A DNA stretch of 7,159 nucleotides, from positions 1-7,159 of the forward strand of contig CANRPQ010000063.1 of NCBI GenBank assembly GCA_947632525.1, written 5' to 3'. How positions within the stretch are numbered: the first letter of the stretch is position 1; the number at the start of each line of letters is the position of its first letter. This DNA is from an uncultured Clostridia bacterium (GTDB lineage Bacteria > Bacillota > Clostridia > TANB77 > CAG-508). The notes under the pieces were generated by a model. That model saw only the letters and a list, made by a program, of their open reading frames with translations. It did not search any database and was not told the DNA's origin. The position numbers were made by a program, and so were the translations under genes. Positions 1-7,123 of the stretch are shown here, one piece after another.

Positions 1-13
1 CACCTGCATTTTG

Positions 14-24
14 TTGTTGAACAA
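14..24. promoter_or_regulatory. Possible operator dyad at the leftward start site
   Basis: TTGTTGAACAA is a perfect dyad (two 5-bp arms around one central base). It covers the predicted start of the leftward transcript, where a bound repressor would block initiation. An overlapping six-pair stem (TTTGTT / AACAAA, 10-25) is an alternative reading as an RNA hairpin. Dyads this short arise by chance in AT-rich DNA, so this is a position-based inference only. Confidence 0.25.
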
Positions 25-29
25 ATAAT

Positions 30-58
30 ATTATAAACGCTATATATTATTTTGTCAA
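30..58 (-). promoter_or_regulatory. Perfect-consensus SigA promoter firing leftward
   Basis: Read on the minus strand, the -35 box is TTGACA (53-58) and the -10 box is TATAAT (30-35), separated by exactly 17 nt: a full 12 of 12 match to the housekeeping consensus. Transcription should start near position 22-23 and run out of the left edge. The visible leader ends with GCAGGTG, which could be the start of a Shine-Dalgarno site, but no coding start can be fixed inside the window. Such strong promoters often drive stable RNAs or highly expressed or tightly repressed genes; which applies here cannot be seen. Confidence 0.8.
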
Positions 59-74
59 TAATTTTATTGAATTT

Positions 75-103
75 TTTAAAACTTTTTCGAATACATTTAT
101 ATT
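75..103 (+). promoter_or_regulatory. Weak candidate promoter for the DUF368 gene
   Basis: TTTAAA (75-80) and TATATT (98-103) are spaced 17 nt apart and match the SigA consensus at four and five of six positions. A start near 110 would give a leader of about 50 nt before the gene at 163. It is the best rightward candidate I found, but in sequence this AT-rich such a match is weak evidence. Confidence 0.25.
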
Positions 104-148
104 ACACTAATGTGCAATTCATTTAAACAGCTTGTAATTTATGTTTTT

Positions 149-153
149 AAGGA
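149..153 (+). promoter_or_regulatory. Ribosome binding site that decides the DUF368 start
   Basis: AAGGA lies 3 nt before the ATG at 157 and 9 nt before the in-frame ATG at 163. The first spacing is too short for efficient initiation and the second is normal, so the ATG at 163 is the preferred start. Confidence 0.6.
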
Positions 154-162
154 AAAATGTTT

Positions 163-969
163 ATGAAGTTTTTTTTAGATTATTGTAAGGGCATTTTAAT
201 TGGTAGCGGTGCTATTTTACCTGGTATTAGCAGTGGTGTTTTTTGTGTTATTTTTGGAATTTATGAAAAATTAATAAATACCATTTTGAATTTGTTTAAG
301 AATTTTAAGAAGAATTTTTCATTTTTATTACCAATTGGACTTGGTGGAATAACTGGGGTTTTTCTTGTTGGCAAAATGCTTAATTACTTATTTTTGTCAT
401 ATCGTATGCCAACAAGTTTTTGCTTTATTGGATTAATTTGTGGAAGTATCCCTGTATTATTTAAAAAAGCAAATAAAAAGTCTGGTTTTAGACTTCATTA
501 TCTAATCTACTTATTTTTAGCATTTGCTATAGGTTTTCTTTCTGTTAAGTTAGAAGATATTTTACCTAATATAATACATATTGATTTAAGTACTACTCCT
601 TTTTCGTATCTTTTATTATCTGGTTTTTTTATGTCGATAGGTATTGTTGTTCCTGGTGTTAGTAGTACTGTTATTTTAATGTGCTTAGGCGTTTATCCAT
701 ATTATTTAAATGCTGTAGCTACCATTGACTTTTCTATATTGCTTCCTATTGGAATTGGTGTTTTGCTTGGTAGTTTGCTATTTTTAAGAGTTATTCAATT
801 TTTACTAAATAAATATTACGTACAAACATTTTATGCTATTATTGGATTTGTACTTGGTTCTATTTTTGTGTTGTATCCTGGAATTAATTTTCAATTTCAA
901 GGTATTGTTTCTATTATCTTGTTTTTTATCAGTTTTTTGGTTGGTATGCAACTTGAAAAGTTAGAATAA
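163..969 (+). CDS. DUF368 membrane protein, PopT-type polyprenyl-phosphate transporter
   Basis: Integral membrane protein of about 268 residues, normal for the DUF368 family. Members of this family (PopT) are known to return undecaprenyl phosphate, the lipid carrier for peptidoglycan and other envelope polymers, across the membrane. The sequence shows the two hallmark re-entrant motifs, GAILPGISSG (about residues 16-25) and VVPGVSS (about 162-168), each followed by a short helix ending in GIY or GVY. The protein is an internal repeat: LLPIGLGG near 55 and GSIPVL near 94 in the first half recur as LLPIGIGV near 193 and GSIFVL near 232 in the second. The start at 163 is preferred over the in-frame ATG at 157 because of ribosome binding site spacing. 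It is transcribed alone in this window and converges on the copper ATPase gene with a 23-nt spacer. The family assignment is firm; the substrate is inferred from characterised relatives. Confidence 0.88.
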   Translation: MKFFLDYCKGILIGSGAILPGISSGVFCVIFGIYEKLINTILNLFKNFKKNFSFLLPIGLGGITGVFLVGKMLNYLFLSYRMPTSFCFIGLICGSIPVLFKKANKKSGFRLHYLIYLFLAFAIGFLSVKLEDILPNIIHIDLSTTPFSYLLLSGFFMSIGIVVPGVSSTVILMCLGVYPYYLNAVATIDFSILLPIGIGVLLGSLLFLRVIQFLLNKYYVQTFYAIIGFVLGSIFVLYPGINFQFQGIVSIILFFISFLVGMQLEKLE

Positions 970-970
970 A

Positions 971-994
971 AATTAAATTTTAAAATTTATAATT
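971..994. terminator. AT-only palindrome between convergent genes, possible bidirectional terminator
   Basis: The 14-bp perfect palindrome AAATTTTAAAATTT (975-988) can be lengthened with AATT arms (971-974 and 991-994) across a 2-nt bulge. T-rich sequence follows in the rightward direction (ATTTTATTCTTTTT) and a short T-run follows in the leftward direction. It sits exactly where the transcripts of the DUF368 gene and the copper operon meet. The stem has no G or C, so it would be a poor intrinsic terminator; the call rests mainly on location. Confidence 0.3.
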
Positions 995-3221
995 ATTTTA
1001 TTCTTTTTAATCTAAGTGCATTTAGTATAACTGTAAAACTACTTAAAACCATTGCTAAACTTGCAATCATTGGGTTAATACTAATTCCTATTGGCTTTAA
1101 TAATCCTATAGCAATAGGAATCATAAGACTATTATAGAAAAATGCCCAGAATAAATTTTGTTTAATATTTTTGATTGTTCTTTTGCTAATATTAATTAGT
1201 TTTGTAATGCTTTTTAGATTATTATTTATTAAAATAACATCAGATGAATCCATTGCAATATCAGTTCCACTATTTACACTAACCCCTATATCACTATTTG
1301 CTAAGGCTGGACTATCATTAATACCGTCTCCGCACATCATAACAATTCTATTTTCTTCTTTTAAATTTTTTATGGTATTTGCTTTTTCAGATGGTAAAAC
1401 TCCTGCAATTACTTTACTTATTCCTATTTCTTTTGCTATTTTTTCTGCAGTTTCCTTGTTATCACCTGTAAGCATAATTGTTTCTATTTTTCTATTATTT
1501 AGTTCTTCTATTACTTCTTTTGTATCTTCTCTTACAATATCATTTACACCGATTAGCGCAATTACTTCTTTATTTTTCACCACATAAATAATACTGTTTC
1601 CTTGTTCTGCTAAATTATATTGATCTTCTAAGTGATTATTTTCTATTTTATTACTAGAAAGAATTTTGTCATTTCCTAACATTAATTCTATTTTTTCATT
1701 TTCTAAATTACTATCTGTCTCTATAATTCCTCTAATACCTTGTCCACTTATTTCTTCAAATTGTTTTACTGGTAAATATTTTATTTTATGTTCGCTTATA
1801 TAGTCTGTAAATGCCTTTCCAATTGGATGTATTGTCTTTGATTCTAAGCTACCAACTAATTGAATTAATTCTTCTTCTTTTAAATTAGAATAATTTATTA
1901 TTTTAGAAATCTTTAAAGTGCCATATGTTAATGTTCCAGTTTTGTCAAATACGATTGTATCTATTTTTTGTGCATTTTCTAATGTTTCACTCTTTTTTAC
2001 TAAGATTCCACTTTCTGCACATATTCCCTCACTCACAACAATTGCAAGTGGCGTTGCTAGTCCTAAGCTACAAGGACATGCTACAACTAATACTGTTACA
2101 AATGTTCCTATTGCTATTCCAAAGCTATTTCCTAATAACAGATAGATAATTAGTGTAACAAATGCAATTGCTATAACACTAGGTACAAAATAGCTACTTA
2201 CTTTATCTGCTATTTTTGCAATAGGAGCTTTTGTGCTAGTTGCTTCTAAAACTAGTCTTACAATTTCTGAAATAGTAGACTCTTTTCCTATTTTTTCTGC
2301 TCTATATTCTATATATCCATCATAATTTATACTGCCTGCAATTACTTTACTTCCTATTTCTTTTGATACTGGCTTGCTTTCGCCTGTAATAAAGGATTCA
2401 TCTATATGGGCCTTACCTGATGTTATTTCTCCATCTACTGCTATTTTTTCTCCTGGTTTGCTAATAACAATATCTCCATGCTTTATTTCATCAATTGTTA
2501 CTTTTCTTTCTTCCCCATTTACTTTAATAACAGCATCTTTTGGTGTAATTTGTACTAGCTTTTTTATTGCATCTTTTGTTTTGTCTTTGCTCACCTTATC
2601 TATATATCTACCAAGCTTAATAAAATAAATAACAATTGCGGCAGACTCAAAGTATAAATTTTCTACTGCCTGATGTTGGCCTCTAAAAATTTGATACATA
2701 CTATATAAGCTATATAGTATGCTACTAAATACCCCTATAGATACTAGTGTGTCCATATTTGGAGTTTTATGTATAAGATTTTTATATCCATTTTTTAAAA
2801 TATCATATCCATAAAATATAAATGCAATAGTCAATATGAAAAGTGTAATTGTATAATTAATTGGATTTGTATGCATATTTAGAAATTCTGGAATAGGCAA
2901 TCCTACCATGTGTCCCATAGAAATATACATTAAAATAATTGCTAATATAGTAAAGAAAATAAATTTTCCCTTTTGACTTTTTTCTTTTCTATCTTCAGAC
3001 TTTTCATTGTATACACCTAAGCTTTTAAATCCCGCTTCAGATACAAACTTTTCTATCTTCTCTTGGTCTAATTGTTTTTCATCATATTTAATTAATGCAT
3101 TCGCCATTACTAAATTAACAGATACTTCTTCTATACCTTTTTGTTTGTTTAAATATTTTTCTAGTCCGTTTGAACAAGCACTACAAGTCATTCCATCGAT
3201 AGATAAAATTATTTTTTTCAT
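993..3221 (-). CDS. copA: CopA-type Cu(I)-exporting P1B-1 ATPase
   Basis: A 742-residue heavy-metal P-type ATPase that would pump Cu(I) out of the cytoplasm using ATP. Order of elements: one N-terminal heavy-metal-associated domain with GMTCSAC (residues 10-16); TM helices from about 85 onward; actuator TGES (279-282); the transmembrane metal site CPC (382-384); the phosphorylated aspartate in DKTGT (D426); the HP dipeptide of the nucleotide domain (465-466); TGDN (585-588); and the hinge GDGIND (631-636). Y696-N697 in the seventh helix and M724-x-x-S727-S728 in the eighth are the residues that mark the Cu(I) subclass rather than Zn/Cd pumps. Nothing is truncated, and a single metal-binding domain is common in Firmicutes. 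A GAAGGG ribosome site lies 6 nt before the ATG, inside the 15-nt gap after copZ, so the pair is clearly co-transcribed. It is the last gene of the minus-strand cluster. Confidence 0.95.
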   Translation of the reverse strand: MKKIILSIDGMTCSACSNGLEKYLNKQKGIEEVSVNLVMANALIKYDEKQLDQEKIEKFVSEAGFKSLGVYNEKSEDRKEKSQKGKFIFFTILAIILMYISMGHMVGLPIPEFLNMHTNPINYTITLFILTIAFIFYGYDILKNGYKNLIHKTPNMDTLVSIGVFSSILYSLYSMYQIFRGQHQAVENLYFESAAIVIYFIKLGRYIDKVSKDKTKDAIKKLVQITPKDAVIKVNGEERKVTIDEIKHGDIVISKPGEKIAVDGEITSGKAHIDESFITGESKPVSKEIGSKVIAGSINYDGYIEYRAEKIGKESTISEIVRLVLEATSTKAPIAKIADKVSSYFVPSVIAIAFVTLIIYLLLGNSFGIAIGTFVTVLVVACPCSLGLATPLAIVVSEGICAESGILVKKSETLENAQKIDTIVFDKTGTLTYGTLKISKIINYSNLKEEELIQLVGSLESKTIHPIGKAFTDYISEHKIKYLPVKQFEEISGQGIRGIIETDSNLENEKIELMLGNDKILSSNKIENNHLEDQYNLAEQGNSIIYVVKNKEVIALIGVNDIVREDTKEVIEELNNRKIETIMLTGDNKETAEKIAKEIGISKVIAGVLPSEKANTIKNLKEENRIVMMCGDGINDSPALANSDIGVSVNSGTDIAMDSSDVILINNNLKSITKLINISKRTIKNIKQNLFWAFFYNSLMIPIAIGLLKPIGISINPMIASLAMVLSSFTVILNALRLKRIK

Positions 3222-3236
3222 TTTTTTCCCTTCTTA

Positions 3237-3443
3237 CTAATCTACTACAGAGAATCCAATATCATCAATTTTTTCTTTAATAATACTTTCTGATACATTT
3301 TCTTTGGCTGTAATTGTAACAATTCCAGTTGTATGGTTTGCTTCTACTTTTTCTACTCCTTCTATCATACCTACAGCATTCTTTATTCTATTTTCACATC
3401 CGCCACATGACATTCCTTCTACTTTTAAAATAATTTCTTTCAT
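3237..3443 (-). CDS. copZ: CopZ-like heavy-metal-associated copper chaperone
   Basis: A 68-residue single-domain protein with the ferredoxin-like heavy-metal-associated fold expected of CopZ, which carries Cu(I) in the cytoplasm and delivers it to CopA. The metal site is GMSCGGC (residues 10-16, ligands C13 and C16), and the length is that of typical CopZ. The residues between the cysteines are Gly-Gly, where well-studied CopZ proteins often have a histidine just before the second cysteine; the effect on metal binding is unknown. Its first 16 residues resemble the start of the CopA N-terminal domain (MK-x-IIL...GM-x-C-x-x-C), as expected of paralogous domains. A very strong ribosome site (AAGGAAGGAG) lies 23 nt downstream of the acyltransferase stop, suggesting higher translation than the flanking genes. 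Cu(I) is the expected metal because of the CopA partner. Confidence 0.9.
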   Translation of the reverse strand: MKEIILKVEGMSCGGCENRIKNAVGMIEGVEKVEANHTTGIVTITAKENVSESIIKEKIDDIGFSVVD

Positions 3444-3466
3444 AAAATTTTTCTCCTTCCTTTATA

Positions 3467-4249
3467 TCAAGAATTTTCTTTAAATACATATTTAATATAT
3501 TCTATATTGCTGTTTTTACTTCTTTCTACCATACTTTTGTATACTTCATCTCTTAATTTCTTTTTTGCTTCCTTATTACTTAAAGTTTCATCTACAAAAA
3601 ATGGTCCGTCAATATAACTAACAATTTGTATTTTGTTTTGCTTTTTTCCGTATTTTTGATATGTATTTGTAAAGCAAAATACTGGTGCTTTTAATTTTAC
3701 GGGATATTCAAATGACACCTCTTTAAATGGACGTATCTTTGTGTAATATGGCCATATATGCGCTTCTGGATAAATTGTAATAGAGTATCCTTTTTCTATT
3801 TTTTCTGTGATTGCTTTTATAAAATTTTTCATTGCTTCTTTGTTTCCAGGAATTGGTATCGCACCTAGCATTTCTACTAAATGTTTCAGCCCTTTCATCG
3901 AGATGTTTTCTGGATTAACAATAAAAAAATTTCTCTTTGGATATATTCCAACACTAGGAATAAAAGTATCAGCAAATGGTTGTGTATGATTTCCATAAAA
4001 GAAATATCCATTTTTTCTATATGGCTTTATTTTTTCTTTTCCTACATATTTAATATGAAATTTTATTTTGCTATACAAAACTTTAATTGGCATGCTTAAA
4101 AAGTTTTGTACCATAAAAGAGCAAAAATCCCACAATATGTTTCGATGGAGATATGGATAATCTCCATCTATTGTTCTTGGTGTTATTTCTGCTCCTGAAA
4201 ATTCATCATTTAATTCATCAGTATAGTAAATTATTTGGTTTTCTTTCAT
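3467..4249 (-). CDS. Divergent PlsC-like acyltransferase, stand-alone
   Basis: A 260-residue protein of the lysophospholipid acyltransferase (PlsC / LPLAT) superfamily, whose members move a fatty acyl chain onto a lysophospholipid or another hydroxyl at the membrane face. The catalytic motif is recognisable but altered: N87-H88-T-Q-P-F-A-D94 puts five residues between His and Asp, where the family normally has four. The third motif reads YPEAHIW (160-166) instead of the usual PEG. The region IPIPG (131-135) takes the place of the second motif, and the normal late proline of the fourth motif is missing (APVFCF, 188-193). I see no clear membrane-spanning helix; residues 35-60 are hydrophobic and could lie on the membrane. 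It shares the YPE-x-x-x-W-x-x-Y...P-x-K pattern with the C-terminal half of the gene upstream, so the two are likely distant paralogues. Gaps are 33 nt upstream and 23 nt before copZ. The ribosome site is weak. The substrate is unknown and activity is uncertain. Confidence 0.78.
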   Translation of the reverse strand: MKENQIIYYTDELNDEFSGAEITPRTIDGDYPYLHRNILWDFCSFMVQNFLSMPIKVLYSKIKFHIKYVGKEKIKPYRKNGYFFYGNHTQPFADTFIPSVGIYPKRNFFIVNPENISMKGLKHLVEMLGAIPIPGNKEAMKNFIKAITEKIEKGYSITIYPEAHIWPYYTKIRPFKEVSFEYPVKLKAPVFCFTNTYQKYGKKQNKIQIVSYIDGPFFVDETLSNKEAKKKLRDEVYKSMVERSKNSNIEYIKYVFKENS

Positions 4250-4282
4250 TGTATCATCTCTTAGATATCTCAGTTTAATAAA

Positions 4283-6163
4283 TTATGCTTTTTTAGAAAT
4301 ATTATATTCTAGTGGAACTTTGTAAAAATCCTCATATACTTTTTTCCAAACTTCTGCATTTTTATCTCTCATTTTAATAGTGTTTTCTTTTACAGATAAG
4401 TTTTTGTCTGGATAAATTGGCTTTTCAATATGAATTATATATTCTTGTATTGGAAATCCATCATCTCCCATTATATCACTATCCTCCATTGTGATAAAAA
4501 TTGGAATAATTGGTGCATTATTTCTAGCAGCTAATTTAAAGGCTCCATTTTTTAATGGTTTTGGTTTACGATAATTCCACCACATACTTTGTTCTGGATA
4601 TATTAATATAAAGTCCTTTCTCTGTAAAATTACATCAATTGCTTTTATAAATTCTTCCATAGTTTCATTGCTTGAGCTTAGCGGTAATGTGTCACAATTT
4701 CTAAAGAAAAATCCATATAATCCAGGAAAATTGGTATAGTTTCCTTCTCTTATTACTTTATATAATTTTCTTTTCTTTGATTCACCTGAACGTCTAAATA
4801 CTTCTTCAATTGCAAAGCTATCAAATGGATTAAAATGATTGCATGTTAACATTGCACCTGTTTTTAGATTTTGGATATTTTCTATTCCATGTATTTCTTT
4901 AATGATTAGCCTTTTATTTTTTAGTAAACTGTCTAAAAAATACCCCCCAACCTTATTTGCGAATTTATTCTTTATTCTACTTGTACTTTTTTCATTTAAA
5001 TAGTCTACATCATCTACTTTTAATGGTATTGTAGGTGGGTCGTCTTCTGCATCTAAATCAAATACCCCCTGCTTTTCCATGTCTTCAATTTTCTTTAATA
5101 CATCTAATCTTTTTTGATATTTTTTAGTGTTCATTTCTTCTTGTTCGTCTTCAATATCATCTTTCTCATTTCTAAATATAACTTTTAGTAAGTGTTTTCT
5201 ATTATTTGTTTTGTCATTTTCCTCTAATTCTATGTCTGAAATTCTATCGTCTCCAACACAACTATTTTCTTTTGTTGCAAGTTCTACTAATTTTTTTTCC
5301 GCTTCCCTGTCTTTAAATTTCTGTTCCTCTGTATATTCTTCTTTTATTTTTACAATTTCGTTATAGAACTCAGTTTTTCTTGCATATTTCCAAAAATATT
5401 CACTATATGTAACATCTTCAAAATGCCATGGTTTGTATGCAAAATTATAGTGTATTAATTTTATATCTTCTGGCTTTGTTTCATCATTTACATATGGCAT
5501 TACATCCCAGTCATGACTAATTAAAGTTACTCTACCTTTGCATAATCTATTTAGATAATCTTGATCTTGTGCAACTGAAAATTTAACTGTTGATAATAAA
5601 TATAAAAATTTTTCTTGAAAATTAAATTTTCTTAGCTGATCTAAGTTCATTAATAATACACCCGCATTAAAATAATGCTGATATTTTTTTACTCCAACAA
5701 CTAGTTCTGCATAGTCTTGAAATACTTTGTTATATTGAATTATATCATCAGGTGCTGCAGCTACTAAATTTGTTCCCATTTCTGTATTATATAATTCTGA
5801 TATATCTCCTACTACTATAATATCACAATCTAAATATAACACTTTATCATATTGTGGATATAATTCTGGTAAAAATAGTCTATAATATGTTGATTCTGAA
5901 TAATAATCGCGCGTATATAGTTTATCTTTTACTTTTTTAATATAATAGCTTAAATCTACAAACTCTATACTTACGTTTTCACTTTCAAATTTTTTTATTT
6001 GTTTCATATGTTCTTCTTGAACATCAGTATGTAATACTTTTATTAAGTATTTATATTTTTTGCTTGCATTATCTATTAATGATTTTAATGCAACTGCTAA
6101 AAATGGTGTGTATGCGTCATCTATTGTAAAGAATATTGGTATTACCTCTAAATTATTTTCCAT
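4283..6163 (-). CDS. Bifunctional GT8 glycosyltransferase / PlsC-like acyltransferase fusion
   Basis: A 626-residue two-domain protein. Residues about 5-275 are a family 8 retaining glycosyltransferase: the metal-binding DxD is LDCD (D112, D114), followed by FNAGVLLMN (165-173), AQDQDYLN (198-205) and the late HYNFAYKPWH (238-247) that contacts donor and metal in this family. Such enzymes usually use UDP-glucose or UDP-galactose. Residues about 275-400 are a charged, mostly acidic linker. Residues about 400-620 are an acyltransferase domain with the canonical NHFNPFD (N442, H443, D448), a YPEQSMWW third motif (522-529) and APIIPIF (550-556). No signal peptide or clear membrane helix is seen, so it is probably cytoplasmic and membrane-associated. 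A natural inference is that one protein transfers both sugar and acyl chain to the same envelope lipid, but donor and acceptor are unknown. A GAGGGG ribosome site precedes the ATG. It lies 32 nt after the other GT8 gene and 33 nt before the stand-alone acyltransferase. Confidence 0.88.
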   Translation of the reverse strand: MENNLEVIPIFFTIDDAYTPFLAVALKSLIDNASKKYKYLIKVLHTDVQEEHMKQIKKFESENVSIEFVDLSYYIKKVKDKLYTRDYYSESTYYRLFLPELYPQYDKVLYLDCDIIVVGDISELYNTEMGTNLVAAAPDDIIQYNKVFQDYAELVVGVKKYQHYFNAGVLLMNLDQLRKFNFQEKFLYLLSTVKFSVAQDQDYLNRLCKGRVTLISHDWDVMPYVNDETKPEDIKLIHYNFAYKPWHFEDVTYSEYFWKYARKTEFYNEIVKIKEEYTEEQKFKDREAEKKLVELATKENSCVGDDRISDIELEENDKTNNRKHLLKVIFRNEKDDIEDEQEEMNTKKYQKRLDVLKKIEDMEKQGVFDLDAEDDPPTIPLKVDDVDYLNEKSTSRIKNKFANKVGGYFLDSLLKNKRLIIKEIHGIENIQNLKTGAMLTCNHFNPFDSFAIEEVFRRSGESKKRKLYKVIREGNYTNFPGLYGFFFRNCDTLPLSSSNETMEEFIKAIDVILQRKDFILIYPEQSMWWNYRKPKPLKNGAFKLAARNNAPIIPIFITMEDSDIMGDDGFPIQEYIIHIEKPIYPDKNLSVKENTIKMRDKNAEVWKKVYEDFYKVPLEYNISKKA

Positions 6164-6195
6164 AAAATTCCCCTCATTTTTCTTTTATTTTTAGT

Positions 6196-7083
6196 TTATT
6201 CGTTTGCTAACATTTCTAATACTTTTTCTTTTTCTAAATCTTGTTTTGTTTCGTTGTATAATTCTTCATATTGTTTTTTCAATTCTAAGTATTCTTCTAA
6301 ATCACTATCAAATGCATGGCATTTTAATATTTTATGTACTTGTTCTACATTCCATTGTTTATAATTTTCTGTACGTGGATATGGCCAAAGTAATAATCTT
6401 TTGCAAAAATGACATATAACAGTATCTTTTTTATTAAACCTGCGTTGCTCATTATATATATTAGGAAGTAATAATTTTTTAGTTGTAGATCTATATATAG
6501 CATCTTGATCAGCAAATAGCATTTTCTTAGCTCTAATTTTTTCTCTTGCTTTTTCTAATAATCCTGTTTGCCTAATCATTTTCATATTAAATAATAACAT
6601 TCCTGCATTTATATAATCTGAACTTATAAGCTTACTACCGTATTTTTCTTTTACTGCAGCATACTCATAGTCTGTTATATCTATGTCATATAATTTTGAA
6701 AGGTCATGACCTACCATCATGTCAATATCCAAATATAATAATTTATCTTTTGGCATTTCTGGTATTTCATCTGCTAATAATCTTAGTAGAGTATATGGCG
6801 TGCAGTAAGCTCCTTCATTTGCACAATTCATAAACTCTTTTTCATATAAGCTAGTAACATCTATTTTGGTTACTTCGTTTTTTTCGTTTTTGCTTTTTAC
6901 TACATTATTTAAAAATTCAACTTGCTCATCTTTTATACATATATACTCTGGTTTAATTCTTGTAGCATCCATTGTAAATATATAACAATGAATAGGCTCT
7001 TTTGTTTTATTTGTAGCTGAAATCAGTAGTGTTAGTGCACCATCAAACACTTTTTCATTTCCGCATAATAGTAAATTAATCAT
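6196..7083 (-). CDS. Family 8 glycosyltransferase
   Basis: A 295-residue retaining glycosyltransferase with the GT-A fold of family 8. It opens directly with the nucleotide-binding strand (INLLLCGNEKVFDGALTLL), which supports the chosen start. The metal-binding motif is YLDID (D119, D121), followed by YINAGMLLFN (157-166), FADQDAIY (190-197) and a late histidine in ICHFCKRLLLWPY (223-235). The last 35 residues are charged and probably form a helix or coiled coil. The sequence is clearly different from the GT8 half of the next gene, so the two probably act at different steps or on different acceptors. It is the first gene of the minus-strand cluster, with an AGGGGAG ribosome site 6 nt before the ATG and a strong promoter just upstream. 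Donor sugar and acceptor cannot be told; UDP-glucose or UDP-galactose is usual for the family. Confidence 0.9.
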   Translation of the reverse strand: MINLLLCGNEKVFDGALTLLISATNKTKEPIHCYIFTMDATRIKPEYICIKDEQVEFLNNVVKSKNEKNEVTKIDVTSLYEKEFMNCANEGAYCTPYTLLRLLADEIPEMPKDKLLYLDIDMMVGHDLSKLYDIDITDYEYAAVKEKYGSKLISSDYINAGMLLFNMKMIRQTGLLEKAREKIRAKKMLFADQDAIYRSTTKKLLLPNIYNEQRRFNKKDTVICHFCKRLLLWPYPRTENYKQWNVEQVHKILKCHAFDSDLEEYLELKKQYEELYNETKQDLEKEKVLEMLANE

Positions 7084-7123
7084 CTTTTTCTCCCCTGTTT
7101 ATTTTATTAATTTAACCTTCTAA

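Noticed and set aside
1..9. Possible partial gene starting with ATG on the minus strand (M-Q-V) at the left edge
   Set aside because: No ribosome site precedes this ATG, and the GCAGGTG that follows looks more like part of a Shine-Dalgarno site for a later start; three codons are too few to call.
89..120. Imperfect hairpin (ACATT / AATGT arms plus GAAT / ATTC) in the DUF368 leader, as a riboswitch or attenuator
   Set aside because: The stem is short, AT-rich and interrupted, it overlaps the candidate -10 box, and there is no terminator-like T-run or known riboswitch core.
1171..1587. Open frame of 138 codons on the plus strand inside copA
   Set aside because: It is antisense to the nucleotide-binding part of a firmly identified copA. 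Its Ile/Leu/Phe/Ser-rich translation is what the complement of AT-rich coding DNA gives, and it has no family signature.
3459..3468. Extended -10 look-alike (TG-A-TATAAA on the minus strand) just before copZ, as a private copper promoter
   Set aside because: There is no acceptable -35 box 17 nt upstream, and the implied start would fall within the copZ ribosome binding site, leaving a message without it.
4263..4270. Palindrome AGATATCT between the fusion gene and the acyltransferase gene, as a terminator or operator
   Set aside because: It is only 8 bp with no loop and no following T-run, and the 33-nt gap fits normal operon spacing.
5127..5366. Open frame of 79 codons on the plus strand opposite the fusion linker
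   Set aside because: Its Ser/Phe-rich product is simply the reverse reading of the Glu/Lys/Asp-rich linker of the GT8-acyltransferase protein.
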